Below are positions 1 to 6,425 of a stretch of 6,590 nt of DNA, piece after piece. Source of the stretch: CAYWBI01 sp964456445. GTDB lineage: Bacteria; Calditrichota; Calditrichia; Calditrichales; J004. Where the stretch lies: the NCBI GenBank assembly GCA_964456445.1, contig CAYWBI010000202.1:1-6590 (forward strand). Direction: 5' to 3'. Made by a program: the position numbers and the translations under genes. A model generated the notes under the pieces. The model ran no database searches. It had not been told where the DNA came from and saw nothing but the letters and a program-made list of their open reading frames with translations. Positions within the stretch are counted from its first letter, which is position 1, and every line of letters begins with the position of its first letter.

Positions 1-17
1 GAAGAAAAAAAATCTCC

Positions 18-51
18 TTGCCTCTTTTAAGCAGAAATTTGCCTCTATAAT
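18..51 (+). promoter_or_regulatory. Possible promoter/operator region upstream of the PilZ gene
   Basis: A perfect TATAAT lies at 46-51. The octamer TTGCCTCT occurs at 18-25 and again at 39-46, exactly 21 bases apart (two helical turns), and its second copy runs into the TATAAT. No good -35 hexamer stands 16-18 bases upstream of the TATAAT; the nearest TTG-type hexamer (18-23) is 22 bases away. This could mean an activator-dependent promoter with repeated protein sites, or chance in A+T-rich DNA. A leader of about 110 bases would precede the PilZ start. Confidence 0.3.
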
Positions 52-168
52 ATATTAGACAAATAATTACTGGACCGGAATAAACGGCGTGCTTGACGAA
101 GCTCACAGATTATTTCGGCAGACATAGTTATAATCATCTATCCACCTGAAACATATACGGGTTTTCCA

Positions 169-579
169 ATGACTAAAAATGAAGAACGACGCACGTTGCA
201 ACGTATTGATTTGCCTGGCGTAGTTGTCCGCTATAAAATCCCAAAAGGCATCCGGGCCCTAAAATATTACGCCAATGCCGGTGAGGCGCTAAACGTTTCA
301 AAAAGCGGTATTGCTTTTCATATTGGTGAAAGTGTTTCATTCGGAACTCCAGTTCAAATAAAAGTAAGTTTTCCTGATGGTCAACACCTGGATTTAAAAG
401 GGCACATCCGCTGGCAACAACCAGGCAACATAGACAGCAAGCAAATGACAGGCGTACAGTTTTATGCCTTTGGCCGGAAAGGCCACTATAATCCACCACA
501 GGCGCTGGAGTATTTAAGATCCATGAAGGGACAGGCTATAGAATTCCACACTGATGAAAAACCTTCGCAACAAGACTAA
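169..579 (+). CDS. PilZ-domain protein (probable c-di-GMP receptor)
   Basis: This 136-residue soluble protein is essentially one PilZ domain, the usual bacterial cyclic-di-GMP binding module. Both ligand-binding signatures are visible: an arginine cluster of RxxxR type (R8-x-x-x-R12, with R7 beside it) near the N terminus, and an (D/N)xSxxG motif as N42-V-S44-K-S-G47 on the first strands of the barrel. The strands around GHIRWQQ (about residues 78-84) and GVQF (about 95-98) are typical of the later barrel. A short charged tail follows; there is no signal peptide, membrane segment or fused output domain. The intact motifs suggest real ligand binding, while its target (motility, exopolysaccharide, transcription) cannot be read from the sequence. 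No Shine-Dalgarno precedes the ATG, but it is the start that keeps the arginine motif right at the N terminus. It stands 275 bases from the next gene and looks monocistronic within the window. Confidence 0.9.
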   Translation: MTKNEERRTLQRIDLPGVVVRYKIPKGIRALKYYANAGEALNVSKSGIAFHIGESVSFGTPVQIKVSFPDGQHLDLKGHIRWQQPGNIDSKQMTGVQFYAFGRKGHYNPPQALEYLRSMKGQAIEFHTDEKPSQQD

Positions 580-647
580 TTAGCCATATCCATCTATATT
601 TTTTTTCCTTCTGCTTTAGCATTTCATTATCCCAAAATCTTTTTAGT

Positions 648-676
648 TTGAGCCGATATGGGATTCCGGTTATATT
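648..676 (+). promoter_or_regulatory. Candidate sigma70-type promoter for the symporter gene
   Basis: TTGAGC (648-653) and TATATT (671-676) are separated by 17 bases, matching 4 of 6 and 5 of 6 positions of the -35 and -10 consensus. Transcription would begin near 683 and give a leader of about 170 bases before the symporter start. The surrounding gap (580-854) is A+T-rich and contains no gene. The same promoter could also serve the following two genes. This is a visual match only. Confidence 0.4.
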
Positions 677-840
677 ATACTTTTATAAACTTATAGACCA
701 TGTCGTAATATTGATAGCCATGGTTTTACATAAAAATTCCACTTTCCAATCGCCTGTACTTTTTTACATTTTCGAATAACATACAAAATCAGCGAGGCGA
801 ATATCGACGCAAAAGTAGCGGGAGCAGCCAAAATTCTATA

Positions 841-848
841 GGGGAGGA
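841..848 (+). promoter_or_regulatory. Strong Shine-Dalgarno site of the symporter
   Basis: GGGGAGGA lies with its GGAGG core 7 bases before the ATG at 855, which fixes that start. It is the only near-consensus ribosome site among the five genes of the window, so this gene is probably translated efficiently. Confidence 0.85.
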
Positions 849-854
849 AATACA

Positions 855-2150
855 ATGAAACTCAAACTACATTGGCAAATTATCATCGGCATGGTATTGG
901 GACTTGTTTATGGCATCATTGCCGCCTATGCGGGATGGGGCGCATTTACCAGTGATTGGATAGCGCCCTGGGGAAAAATATTTATCAACCTGCTAAAACT
1001 AATCGCCATTCCATTGGTCCTGGGCTCGCTTGTTTCCGGCGTCGCTTCCCTATCGGATTTAAAAAAGCTTTCGCGTATCGGTGGAAAAACCATTACCATC
1101 TACATCCTGACAACAGTCATATCGGTTACAATTGGGCTGATTGTGGTCAATACCCTTCAACCGGGAAAAAGCGTTCCCGCCGACATGCGCGAAAAGCTTC
1201 AATCCACCTATGAATCCGACGTACAACAAAAAGAAGCCCACGCACAGCAAGTAAAGGAACGCGGTCCATTGCAACCTTTGGTAGATATGGTACCCAACAA
1301 TATTTTCGGCGCTGCCGCGGGAAACCGCAATATGTTACAAGTTGTTTTCTTTGCCATTTTTCTGGGTATTGGCATTATCCAGGTAAAAGGGGATGCCGGT
1401 CAGGCGCTATTAAAAGTTTTTGAGGGATTAAATGATGTGGTAATCAAGATGGTGGATATGATTATGCTTATGGCGCCAATTGGCGTTTTTGGTCTTATAG
1501 CCGACACGATCAATGTGATTGCCAAAGATAACATGGACCAGGTAGGAGAACTATTGGGAGCTTTAGGCTACTATGGCATTGTCGTACTCATTGGCCTGCT
1601 TATTCAAATGACAGTCGTTTATCCATCCATTTTAAAATTTTTAACACCTATCAAAATAAAGGATTTTTTTAAAGGTATCGCACCTGCCCAGCTGTTGGCC
1701 TTTTCCACCAGTTCATCCGGGGCAACTCTGCCCGTCACCATGGAGCGCTGTGAAAATAATCTTGGCGTATCTGAGGAAGTATCGTCCTTTGTTCTACCGC
1801 TTGGGGCCACAATCAATATGGACGGTACGGCATTATACCAGGCGGTGGCAGCCGTATTTATTGCCCAAACCCTTGGGATGAATTTAGGGATTGGCGCTCA
1901 GGTAACCATCGTGCTTACCGCTGTTTTGGCATCTATCGGCACGGCGGCCGTACCGGGTGCGGGGATTATTATGCTGGTTATTATTCTGGAAGCCATTAAC
2001 GTGCCCAGTGCCGGCATTGCACTCATTTTGGGTATTGATCGTATTTTAGATATGTGCCGCACGGTAACAAATGTAACCGGTGACTGTACTGTTGCCGTGA
2101 CCATTGCCGCAAGTGAGGGGCAGTTGAACCCGTTAAAGGCATCTGATTAA
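855..2150 (+). CDS. Dicarboxylate/amino acid:cation symporter (DAACS, GltP/GltPh type)
   Basis: This 431-residue inner-membrane protein belongs to the dicarboxylate/amino acid:cation symporter family (glutamate transporter fold), which couples uptake to Na+ or H+ by an elevator mechanism. All transport-core signatures are present: the HP1 serine motif SSSGATLP (286-293), NMDGT of TM7 (321-325), the HP2 tip GTAAVPGAG (362-370), and a TM8 with D395, D399, R402, T403, N406 and D410. These TM8 residues correspond one-to-one, with an offset of +5, to D390, D394, R397, T398, N401 and D405 of archaeal GltPh. Arg at the R397 position is the residue that binds the side-chain carboxylate, so an acidic substrate (aspartate, glutamate or a C4-dicarboxylate) is favoured over neutral amino acids; the exact substrate is inferred. 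NMDGT and the TM8 aspartates suggest Na+ coupling. A hydrophilic stretch around 115-145 fits the external TM3-TM4 region. Length is normal for the family. The DUF2130 gene begins 19 bases downstream. Confidence 0.95.
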   Translation: MKLKLHWQIIIGMVLGLVYGIIAAYAGWGAFTSDWIAPWGKIFINLLKLIAIPLVLGSLVSGVASLSDLKKLSRIGGKTITIYILTTVISVTIGLIVVNTLQPGKSVPADMREKLQSTYESDVQQKEAHAQQVKERGPLQPLVDMVPNNIFGAAAGNRNMLQVVFFAIFLGIGIIQVKGDAGQALLKVFEGLNDVVIKMVDMIMLMAPIGVFGLIADTINVIAKDNMDQVGELLGALGYYGIVVLIGLLIQMTVVYPSILKFLTPIKIKDFFKGIAPAQLLAFSTSSSGATLPVTMERCENNLGVSEEVSSFVLPLGATINMDGTALYQAVAAVFIAQTLGMNLGIGAQVTIVLTAVLASIGTAAVPGAGIIMLVIILEAINVPSAGIALILGIDRILDMCRTVTNVTGDCTVAVTIAASEGQLNPLKASD

Positions 2151-2169
2151 AAAAAAGATAAACATTTAA

Positions 2170-3645
2170 ATGTTGGGCTTCGCAATGGAAAAAAACATAA
2201 ACAGCATAACATGTCCCAATTGTGGTGCGGCTATCAATGTAAGTGAGATTCTTGCCCATCAATTGGATGAAGATTACCGTAAGAAATATCAGGCCGATAT
2301 CGCCAGAGAGAAAAAACAATACGAAGAGCGATTGGCGGGGTTGGAAGCGGAAAAACTAAAATTAGACGCCGACCAGAAACAAATCCAAAAACGCATTCAG
2401 GAAAGCGTAAACAAAAAACTTAAATCGGCTGAAGAGGCCCAACGGCAGCGCATAAGTGAAGAACTACAAAAAGAACAGGCAGATCAATTAAAAAACTTGA
2501 TGGACGAATTGGATGAAAAATCCAGGCGCTTGCAGGAGCTGAATAAAACAAAGGCCGAAATCGAAAGATTAAAACGTGAAAAAATTGAAGAGCGGGCCCA
2601 ATGGGAAGCTGAGGCAGAAAAAAAGGCCAATCAATTGGTTGAAAAGGAAAGGCTGAAAATACAGAAAAAATCCGGGGAAGAGGTCATAGAAAAATTGGCG
2701 CTGTTGAAAGAAGAAAACCGTAAAAAAATCGAAGAAAATAAAAATCTAAAAAAACGGGAACTTGAGCTGCTGCAAAAAGAACAGCAGATGCAGGAAAAAA
2801 ATGAAAACCTTGAACTGGAATACAAAAAACAACTGCTCAGTGACCGGGAAAAGATTGCGGAGGATGTCCGCCAAAAGGAAAAAGAAAAAAATGACCTTAC
2901 CTTCCGGGAACTAAAAAAACAAATCGATGATCAAAAAAAGTTAGTCGCAGAAATGCAGCGTAAAGCGGAACAAGGCTCTATGCAATTACAGGGAGAAGTT
3001 CAGGAACTGGCACTGGAAGACATTCTTCGCACAGCCTTTCCCTTTGACTCCATTCAGGAAGTGATCAAAGGCGTGCGCGGTGCGGATGTGTTGCATACGA
3101 TTCGAAACACACGGCAAGAGGAATGCGGAAAAATATTATACGAAAGTAAACGCACTAAGTCATTCTCCGATGGCTGGATCGAAAAGTTAAAGAATGATCA
3201 ACGTAACCAGCAGGCCGAAGTGGCGGTTATTGTAACGGATGCCATGCCACGAAACATGCAACACTTTGGTCAAATCTCCGGCATCTGGATTTGCAGCTTC
3301 CCGGAGGTTGAGGCCCTGGTGTTTGTATTGAGGGAAATGCTGCTAAAACTTCATCTGTCAAAGGCTGCCCAGGAGAACCGCGGCGATAAAATGTCCATGC
3401 TCTATACGTATTTGACCAGCGCCGAATTTACCCAGCGGGTAGAGGCCATCGTGGATGGATTTTCCACAATGAAGCTGGATCTGGACAAGGAAAAGCGTGC
3501 AATGCAAAAAATCTGGAAAATACGCGAGAAGCAAATCGAAAAAGTTATTGATAACACCATCGATATGTACGGTGCAATAAAAGGCATCGCCGGAAATGCC
3601 ATCGGAACGGTTTCCGCGCTGGAACTCCCTGCCGGGGACGATTAG
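2170..3645 (+). CDS. DUF2130 family coiled-coil protein, possible PD-(D/E)XK nuclease-like domain
   Basis: This 491-residue cytoplasmic protein has three parts. Residues 15-19 read CPNCG, a single CxxC knuckle that could be half of a zinc site (there is no second CxxC, so metal binding would need a partner or dimer). Residues about 30-285 are an almost unbroken Lys/Glu/Gln-rich coiled coil. Residues about 287-440 form the DUF2130 domain, followed by a helical tail. In that domain D306 (in GADVLHTI), E325 and K327 (in LYESKRTK) are arranged as in the D...ExK active site of PD-(D/E)XK nucleases, with a hydrophobic strand VAVIVT just beyond. From memory the family is grouped with that fold; activity is not demonstrated here. 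Function in the cell is unknown. Two starts are possible: ATG 2170, or ATG 2185 (M6), which gives MEKNINSITCPNCG and may be the better one, since neither has a clear ribosome site. The gene starts 19 bases after the symporter, so cotranscription is likely, but a functional link is not evident. Confidence 0.92.
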   Translation: MLGFAMEKNINSITCPNCGAAINVSEILAHQLDEDYRKKYQADIAREKKQYEERLAGLEAEKLKLDADQKQIQKRIQESVNKKLKSAEEAQRQRISEELQKEQADQLKNLMDELDEKSRRLQELNKTKAEIERLKREKIEERAQWEAEAEKKANQLVEKERLKIQKKSGEEVIEKLALLKEENRKKIEENKNLKKRELELLQKEQQMQEKNENLELEYKKQLLSDREKIAEDVRQKEKEKNDLTFRELKKQIDDQKKLVAEMQRKAEQGSMQLQGEVQELALEDILRTAFPFDSIQEVIKGVRGADVLHTIRNTRQEECGKILYESKRTKSFSDGWIEKLKNDQRNQQAEVAVIVTDAMPRNMQHFGQISGIWICSFPEVEALVFVLREMLLKLHLSKAAQENRGDKMSMLYTYLTSAEFTQRVEAIVDGFSTMKLDLDKEKRAMQKIWKIREKQIEKVIDNTIDMYGAIKGIAGNAIGTVSALELPAGDD

Positions 3646-3702
3646 CATTTTAACCTGCTTTTAATAAAAAATCCTACCTTAACTAATTTGAAATAATACG
3701 CC

Positions 3703-4560
3703 ATGATTGACAAAATATTGAACCAGCAAAAAAACGAGCAAACCGAAGAAATTATTTACCGTGAACTGGCCAAACAAAGCGATGATGACCATAACCGCGA
3801 CACCTTGTTAAAAATTGCCGATGACGAGAAACGCCATTATGAATTGTGGCGCGGGATAACCGGCCTTGATACAAAACCCAATCTGCGTATGGTCAGGCGT
3901 TATGTTCGTTTGGCAAAATGGTTCGGACTTTCCTTCGCTCTGCGTAAAATGGAACAAGGTGAACGGGACGCCAGCCGCTTTTATGCATCCATCTCTACCA
4001 GCTATCCGCAAGCCCTGGAAATAAAGGAAGATGAGGAAAAACACGAACAATTGCTGATCGACATTCTTAATGATGAACGTCTGAATTACGCAGGCGCCAT
4101 TGTGCTTGGCCTAAATGACGCCCTCGTTGAATTTACCGGGACACTGGCGGGTCTTACTTTTGCATTCAGCAACAACCTTATTGTCGGCACCACCGGTCTT
4201 GTGATGGGGGTGGCCGCTTCGCTTTCCATGGCGGCGTCCGGCTATCTGGCCTCACGGGAAGAACAAAGCGAATCCATAAACCCGGTAACATCCGCAGTTT
4301 ATACAGGCGTTTCGTATATTGTTACCGTTGCCATGCTGGTTTTGCCCTATCTTTTACAACCAGACCCATATATTGCCCTGGGATCAATGTTGGCCGTGAC
4401 AATTTTAATTATTGCCGGTTACACTTATTTCATATCAGTTGCAAAACAATTGTCCTTTAAACGACGTTTTTTTGAAATGGCCGCTATATCGATCGGCGTG
4501 GCCGTTATTTCCTTTGGCATAGGCGTTTTAGTAAAACATGTTTTTAGTATTGATGTTTAA
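3703..4560 (+). CDS. Ferritin-like/VIT1 fusion protein (rubrerythrin-VIT, MbfA-like metal exporter)
   Basis: This 285-residue protein joins two modules. Residues 1-125 form a ferritin-like (rubrerythrin-type) four-helix domain with the expected carboxylate and histidine ligands: E21 in helix 1, E42-x-x-H45 in helix 2, E84/E87 in helix 3, and E111-x-x-H114 in helix 4, so a di-iron site looks intact. Residues about 128-278 form a VIT1/CCC1-type membrane domain with five predicted helices (about 129-155, 160-185, 197-218, 223-246, 255-277); the first carries the family motif GLNDALVEFTGTLAGL, and the helix 1-2 region has the usual small residues (GVAASLSMAASGYLAS). Family knowledge: plant and yeast VIT1/CCC1 move Fe2+ and Mn2+ out of the cytosol, and the bacterial fusion MbfA exports iron under iron or peroxide stress. 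An iron-detoxifying role is therefore inferred, with manganese possible. No Fur-like box was seen in the 57-base gap upstream, and no Shine-Dalgarno. It may be transcribed with the DUF2130 gene. Confidence 0.93.
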   Translation: MIDKILNQQKNEQTEEIIYRELAKQSDDDHNRDTLLKIADDEKRHYELWRGITGLDTKPNLRMVRRYVRLAKWFGLSFALRKMEQGERDASRFYASISTSYPQALEIKEDEEKHEQLLIDILNDERLNYAGAIVLGLNDALVEFTGTLAGLTFAFSNNLIVGTTGLVMGVAASLSMAASGYLASREEQSESINPVTSAVYTGVSYIVTVAMLVLPYLLQPDPYIALGSMLAVTILIIAGYTYFISVAKQLSFKRRFFEMAAISIGVAVISFGIGVLVKHVFSIDV

Positions 4561-4853
4561 TTTCAGGATAATTGCTAAGAATAACCTCCTGCTTTGTTGT
4601 TGCCCCGGGTTTAAGTGTGGGAGCAGAACAAATCATCAAAATAAAACCATTTTAACTGTTTCCTGTGAACGGAAAGCATGCAAAAAAACGTCGTGCCCCG
4701 GAAAAACTAAACAACCAGCCGGAGTGCATCCCCAAAACCCAGCCAAAATAAATTTCAATTTCCCGCAGCTTTTTAACCTTTTAATCTTTCAATTTCGTAA
4801 ATTTACCCGATAGCAAAAACTGACTGTTACACAATAAAAAATCAGGTAATATA
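4561..4853 (+). other. Non-coding gap before ackA
   Basis: This 293-base stretch separates the ferritin-VIT gene from ackA. One reading frame crosses it (4538-4813), but it overlaps the previous gene, has an erratic Cys- and Asn-rich composition and no ribosome site, so I do not call it. A possible irregular stem pairs CTGCT (4589-4593) with AGCAG (4622-4626), with CCC/GGG inside, but no T-run follows on either strand. The right half is T/A-rich and probably contains the ackA promoter; no hexamer pair was convincing. Confidence 0.5.
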
Positions 4854-6104
4854 ATGAATATACTCGTCCTGAATTGCGGATCATCATCCGTCAAATTTCA
4901 AATTATAGAGACCGATTTAAAACAAATCGAAAGCAACACCGACCGGCGGTTGGCCAAGGGCATTCTGGAGCGGATCGGCAGCCATTCACTGATCACATTT
5001 GAAGCCGAGGGCCATCCCAAACAACGGACAGCTGTCCCTATCCGTGATCACCGCGAAGCCGTGGATAAAATACTCCGTTGGATCATTTCTTCGGAATCAA
5101 TGATCGATAACATAAAATCTCTTTCGGATATCCATGCAGTTGGGCATCGTGTGGTACATGGCGGGGAGCGTTTTAGTAAATCGGTTTGTATCAATAAGGA
5201 AACGATAAATGGCATCGAAGACAATATCGAACTTGCCCCCCTGCATAACCCGGCCAATCTAAAAGGGATCAGCGCCATCACCGAGTTACTTGGCAAAACC
5301 ATTCCTCAGGTGGCCGTTTTTGATACCGCCTTCCACTCAACCATGCCAGACACCTCATATCTGTACGGCCTGCCCTACCCCTTATACCGCCGCTATAAAA
5401 TTCGTCGGTACGGTTTTCATGGCACATCGCATCGTTATATCGCCTATCGCTACAGGCAGGAGCTTAATATTGAACGCTCCGGGGTGAACATCATTTCCTT
5501 GCATCTAGGAAACGGGGCGTCGGCTTGTGCCATAGAGGATGGGGCATCTATCGATACATCGATGGGTTTTACCCCATTGGAGGGGTTGTTGATGGGAACA
5601 CGCGTCGGGGACATGGATGCATCCATCCTGGAATTTTTATACCACAAAGAGGGTCTGACATACGCAGAGATCGACACGCTATTGAACAAACGTTCCGGTC
5701 TGCTCGGTATTTCCGGCTTGACTCATGATATGCGTGAACTTTTAGAGGAAGAGGCAGAGAACCAGGATCGCCGCGCCAAACTTGCCATTGATATTTTTTG
5801 TAACCGGGTGCGTAAATACATCGGTTCCTATTTTGTGGAAATGGCCGGAAAAGCAGAGGCCGTTATTTTTACAGGTGGGATTGGTGAAAACGCTGCTCCT
5901 ATTCGCGAACGGATTTGCAATGGCCTGGATTGTATCGGTCTCAAACTGGACAAGAAAAAAAACAACGCTTTAAAAGGAGGTAGCGGTGGCCTGATCTCCA
6001 CCAAGGACAGCACACTTAAAGCATACGTTTTCCCAACCAATGAAGAACTGCTGATCGCACGCGATACGTACCGTGTGGTGGAAAACATTCCACGTCGCTG
6101 GTAA
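4854..6104 (+). CDS. ackA: Acetate kinase
   Basis: This 416-residue cytoplasmic enzyme interconverts acetate + ATP and acetyl phosphate + ADP, the substrate-level phosphorylation step of the Pta-AckA pathway. The ASKHA-fold signatures are complete: VLNCGSSSVKF with N7 and S10-S12 at the N terminus; HRVVHGGE with R99; FDTAFHSTMP with D157; YGFHGTSHRY with H189; LHLGNGAS; GTRVGDMD with R250; FTGGIGENA; and PTNEELLIARDT with E397/E398. By comparison with the Methanosarcina thermophila enzyme, R99, D157, H189, R250 and one of E397/E398 match the catalytic or substrate-binding residues R91, D148, H180, R241 and E384. The protein is slightly longer than the usual 400 or so residues, with some extra length near residues 20-45. 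Butyrate kinase is shorter, and propionate kinase cannot be fully excluded. There is no pta gene in the window. The start is set by the N-terminal motif; upstream CAGGTAA is at best a weak ribosome site. Confidence 0.97.
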   Translation: MNILVLNCGSSSVKFQIIETDLKQIESNTDRRLAKGILERIGSHSLITFEAEGHPKQRTAVPIRDHREAVDKILRWIISSESMIDNIKSLSDIHAVGHRVVHGGERFSKSVCINKETINGIEDNIELAPLHNPANLKGISAITELLGKTIPQVAVFDTAFHSTMPDTSYLYGLPYPLYRRYKIRRYGFHGTSHRYIAYRYRQELNIERSGVNIISLHLGNGASACAIEDGASIDTSMGFTPLEGLLMGTRVGDMDASILEFLYHKEGLTYAEIDTLLNKRSGLLGISGLTHDMRELLEEEAENQDRRAKLAIDIFCNRVRKYIGSYFVEMAGKAEAVIFTGGIGENAAPIRERICNGLDCIGLKLDKKKNNALKGGSGGLISTKDSTLKAYVFPTNEELLIARDTYRVVENIPRRW

Positions 6105-6164
6105 TATATCCGGAATAAGTTTAAAGTTTTTTCAGAACCCGGGGACATTTCGGATGGATGGGCG

Positions 6165-6196
6165 AAAAAACCAACGGGACCTTCAAGGCCCGGTTG
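6165..6196 (-). terminator. Rho-independent terminator on the minus strand
   Basis: Read on the minus strand, 6196-6172 folds into a hairpin: CAAC/GTTG at the base, one C-C mismatch, then GGG/TCC (with a G-T pair) and CCT/AGG around a three-base loop. After one base it is followed by six T (6170-6165). Read on the plus strand, the G-T pair becomes an A-C mismatch and no T-run follows, so the minus strand is the likelier functional strand. It would stop transcripts coming from the right before they enter ackA. Confidence 0.55.
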
Positions 6197-6271
6197 CCCC
6201 TGCCATTGATATACGAACAAGGAACGCCGATTTTTGATTTTAGACCAGCGGAGCATAATCTCACTATTCTG
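6165..6271 (-). ncRNA. Candidate small RNA converging on ackA
   Basis: A minus-strand promoter-like pair (6279-6307) would start transcription near 6271, and a hairpin with six T ends near 6165. The predicted transcript is about 105 bases, in the normal size range of bacterial trans-acting small RNAs, and has no convincing reading frame inside it. It does not overlap ackA, which ends at 6104. No known RNA family is recognised. The call rests only on the promoter-terminator pairing. Confidence 0.25.
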
Positions 6272-6278
6272 CCATAAA

Positions 6279-6307
6279 ATGACAGTAAACTACTTATCAG
6301 TTGTCAA
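6279..6307 (-). promoter_or_regulatory. Candidate minus-strand promoter
   Basis: On the minus strand a perfect TTGACA (6307-6302) is followed after 17 bases by TGTCAT (6284-6279), which matches 4 of 6 positions of the -10 consensus. Its position about 110 bases ahead of the minus-strand terminator is what makes it worth listing. Confidence 0.35.
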
Positions 6308-6346
6308 TAGTTGAAATCTAACTTTTCAATTCATTGCACCTGAACC

Positions 6347-6356
6347 GGGCATGCCC
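6347..6356. repeat. Perfect ten-base palindrome
   Basis: GGGCATGCCC reads the same on both strands and stands out as G+C-rich within an A+T-rich gap. It could be a dimeric protein site or part of a degraded mobile-element end. Chance is also possible. Confidence 0.35.
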
Positions 6357-6398
6357 CTGAATGGCGATTTTAACCGGATTCGTCCTTATATATAAAAA

Positions 6399-6425
6399 GG
6401 CTCTACTGGGTTTTGTGTGGGTAAA
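6399..6425 (+). mobile_element. Possible terminal inverted repeat of an ISL3-like insertion sequence
   Basis: The sequence beginning GGCTCTACTGGG and continuing through TTTTGTGTGGGTAAA resembles, from memory, the ends of ISL3-family insertion sequences, which start GGCTCT and make eight-base A+T-rich target duplications. The eight bases just before it (TATAAAAA, 6391-6398) would suit such a target. No opposite end occurs in the window, and no transposase is visible in the 165 bases that remain. It may be the left edge of an element continuing beyond the window, a remnant, or coincidence. Confidence 0.3.

Noticed and set aside
2631..2825. Minus-strand Ser/Phe-rich open frame inside DUF2130
   Set aside because: Its composition is exactly what antisense reading of Lys/Glu-rich coiled-coil codons gives.
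3690..3702. Bacteroidetes-like TAnnTTTG or -10 element directly before the ferritin-VIT gene
   Set aside because: The nearby TAATTTG is one base short of the pattern and too close to the start codon to serve as its promoter.
4589..4626. Stem CTGCT/AGCAG with inner CCC/GGG as a terminator after the ferritin-VIT gene
   Set aside because: It needs a nine-base bulge and no T-run follows on either strand.
4538..4813. Open frame of 91 codons between the ferritin-VIT gene and ackA
   Set aside because: It overlaps the preceding gene, has no ribosome site, and its composition (CCC cluster, many Asn and Lys) matches no family I know.
5828..6256. Minus-strand open frame of 142 codons
   Set aside because: Most of it is antisense to ackA, whose reading frame is certain; its N-terminal part overlaps the terminator hairpin and resembles no known protein.
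6311..6329. Stem TTGAAA/TTTCAA as an intrinsic terminator
   Set aside because: The stem is short and A+T-only and no T-run follows on either strand.
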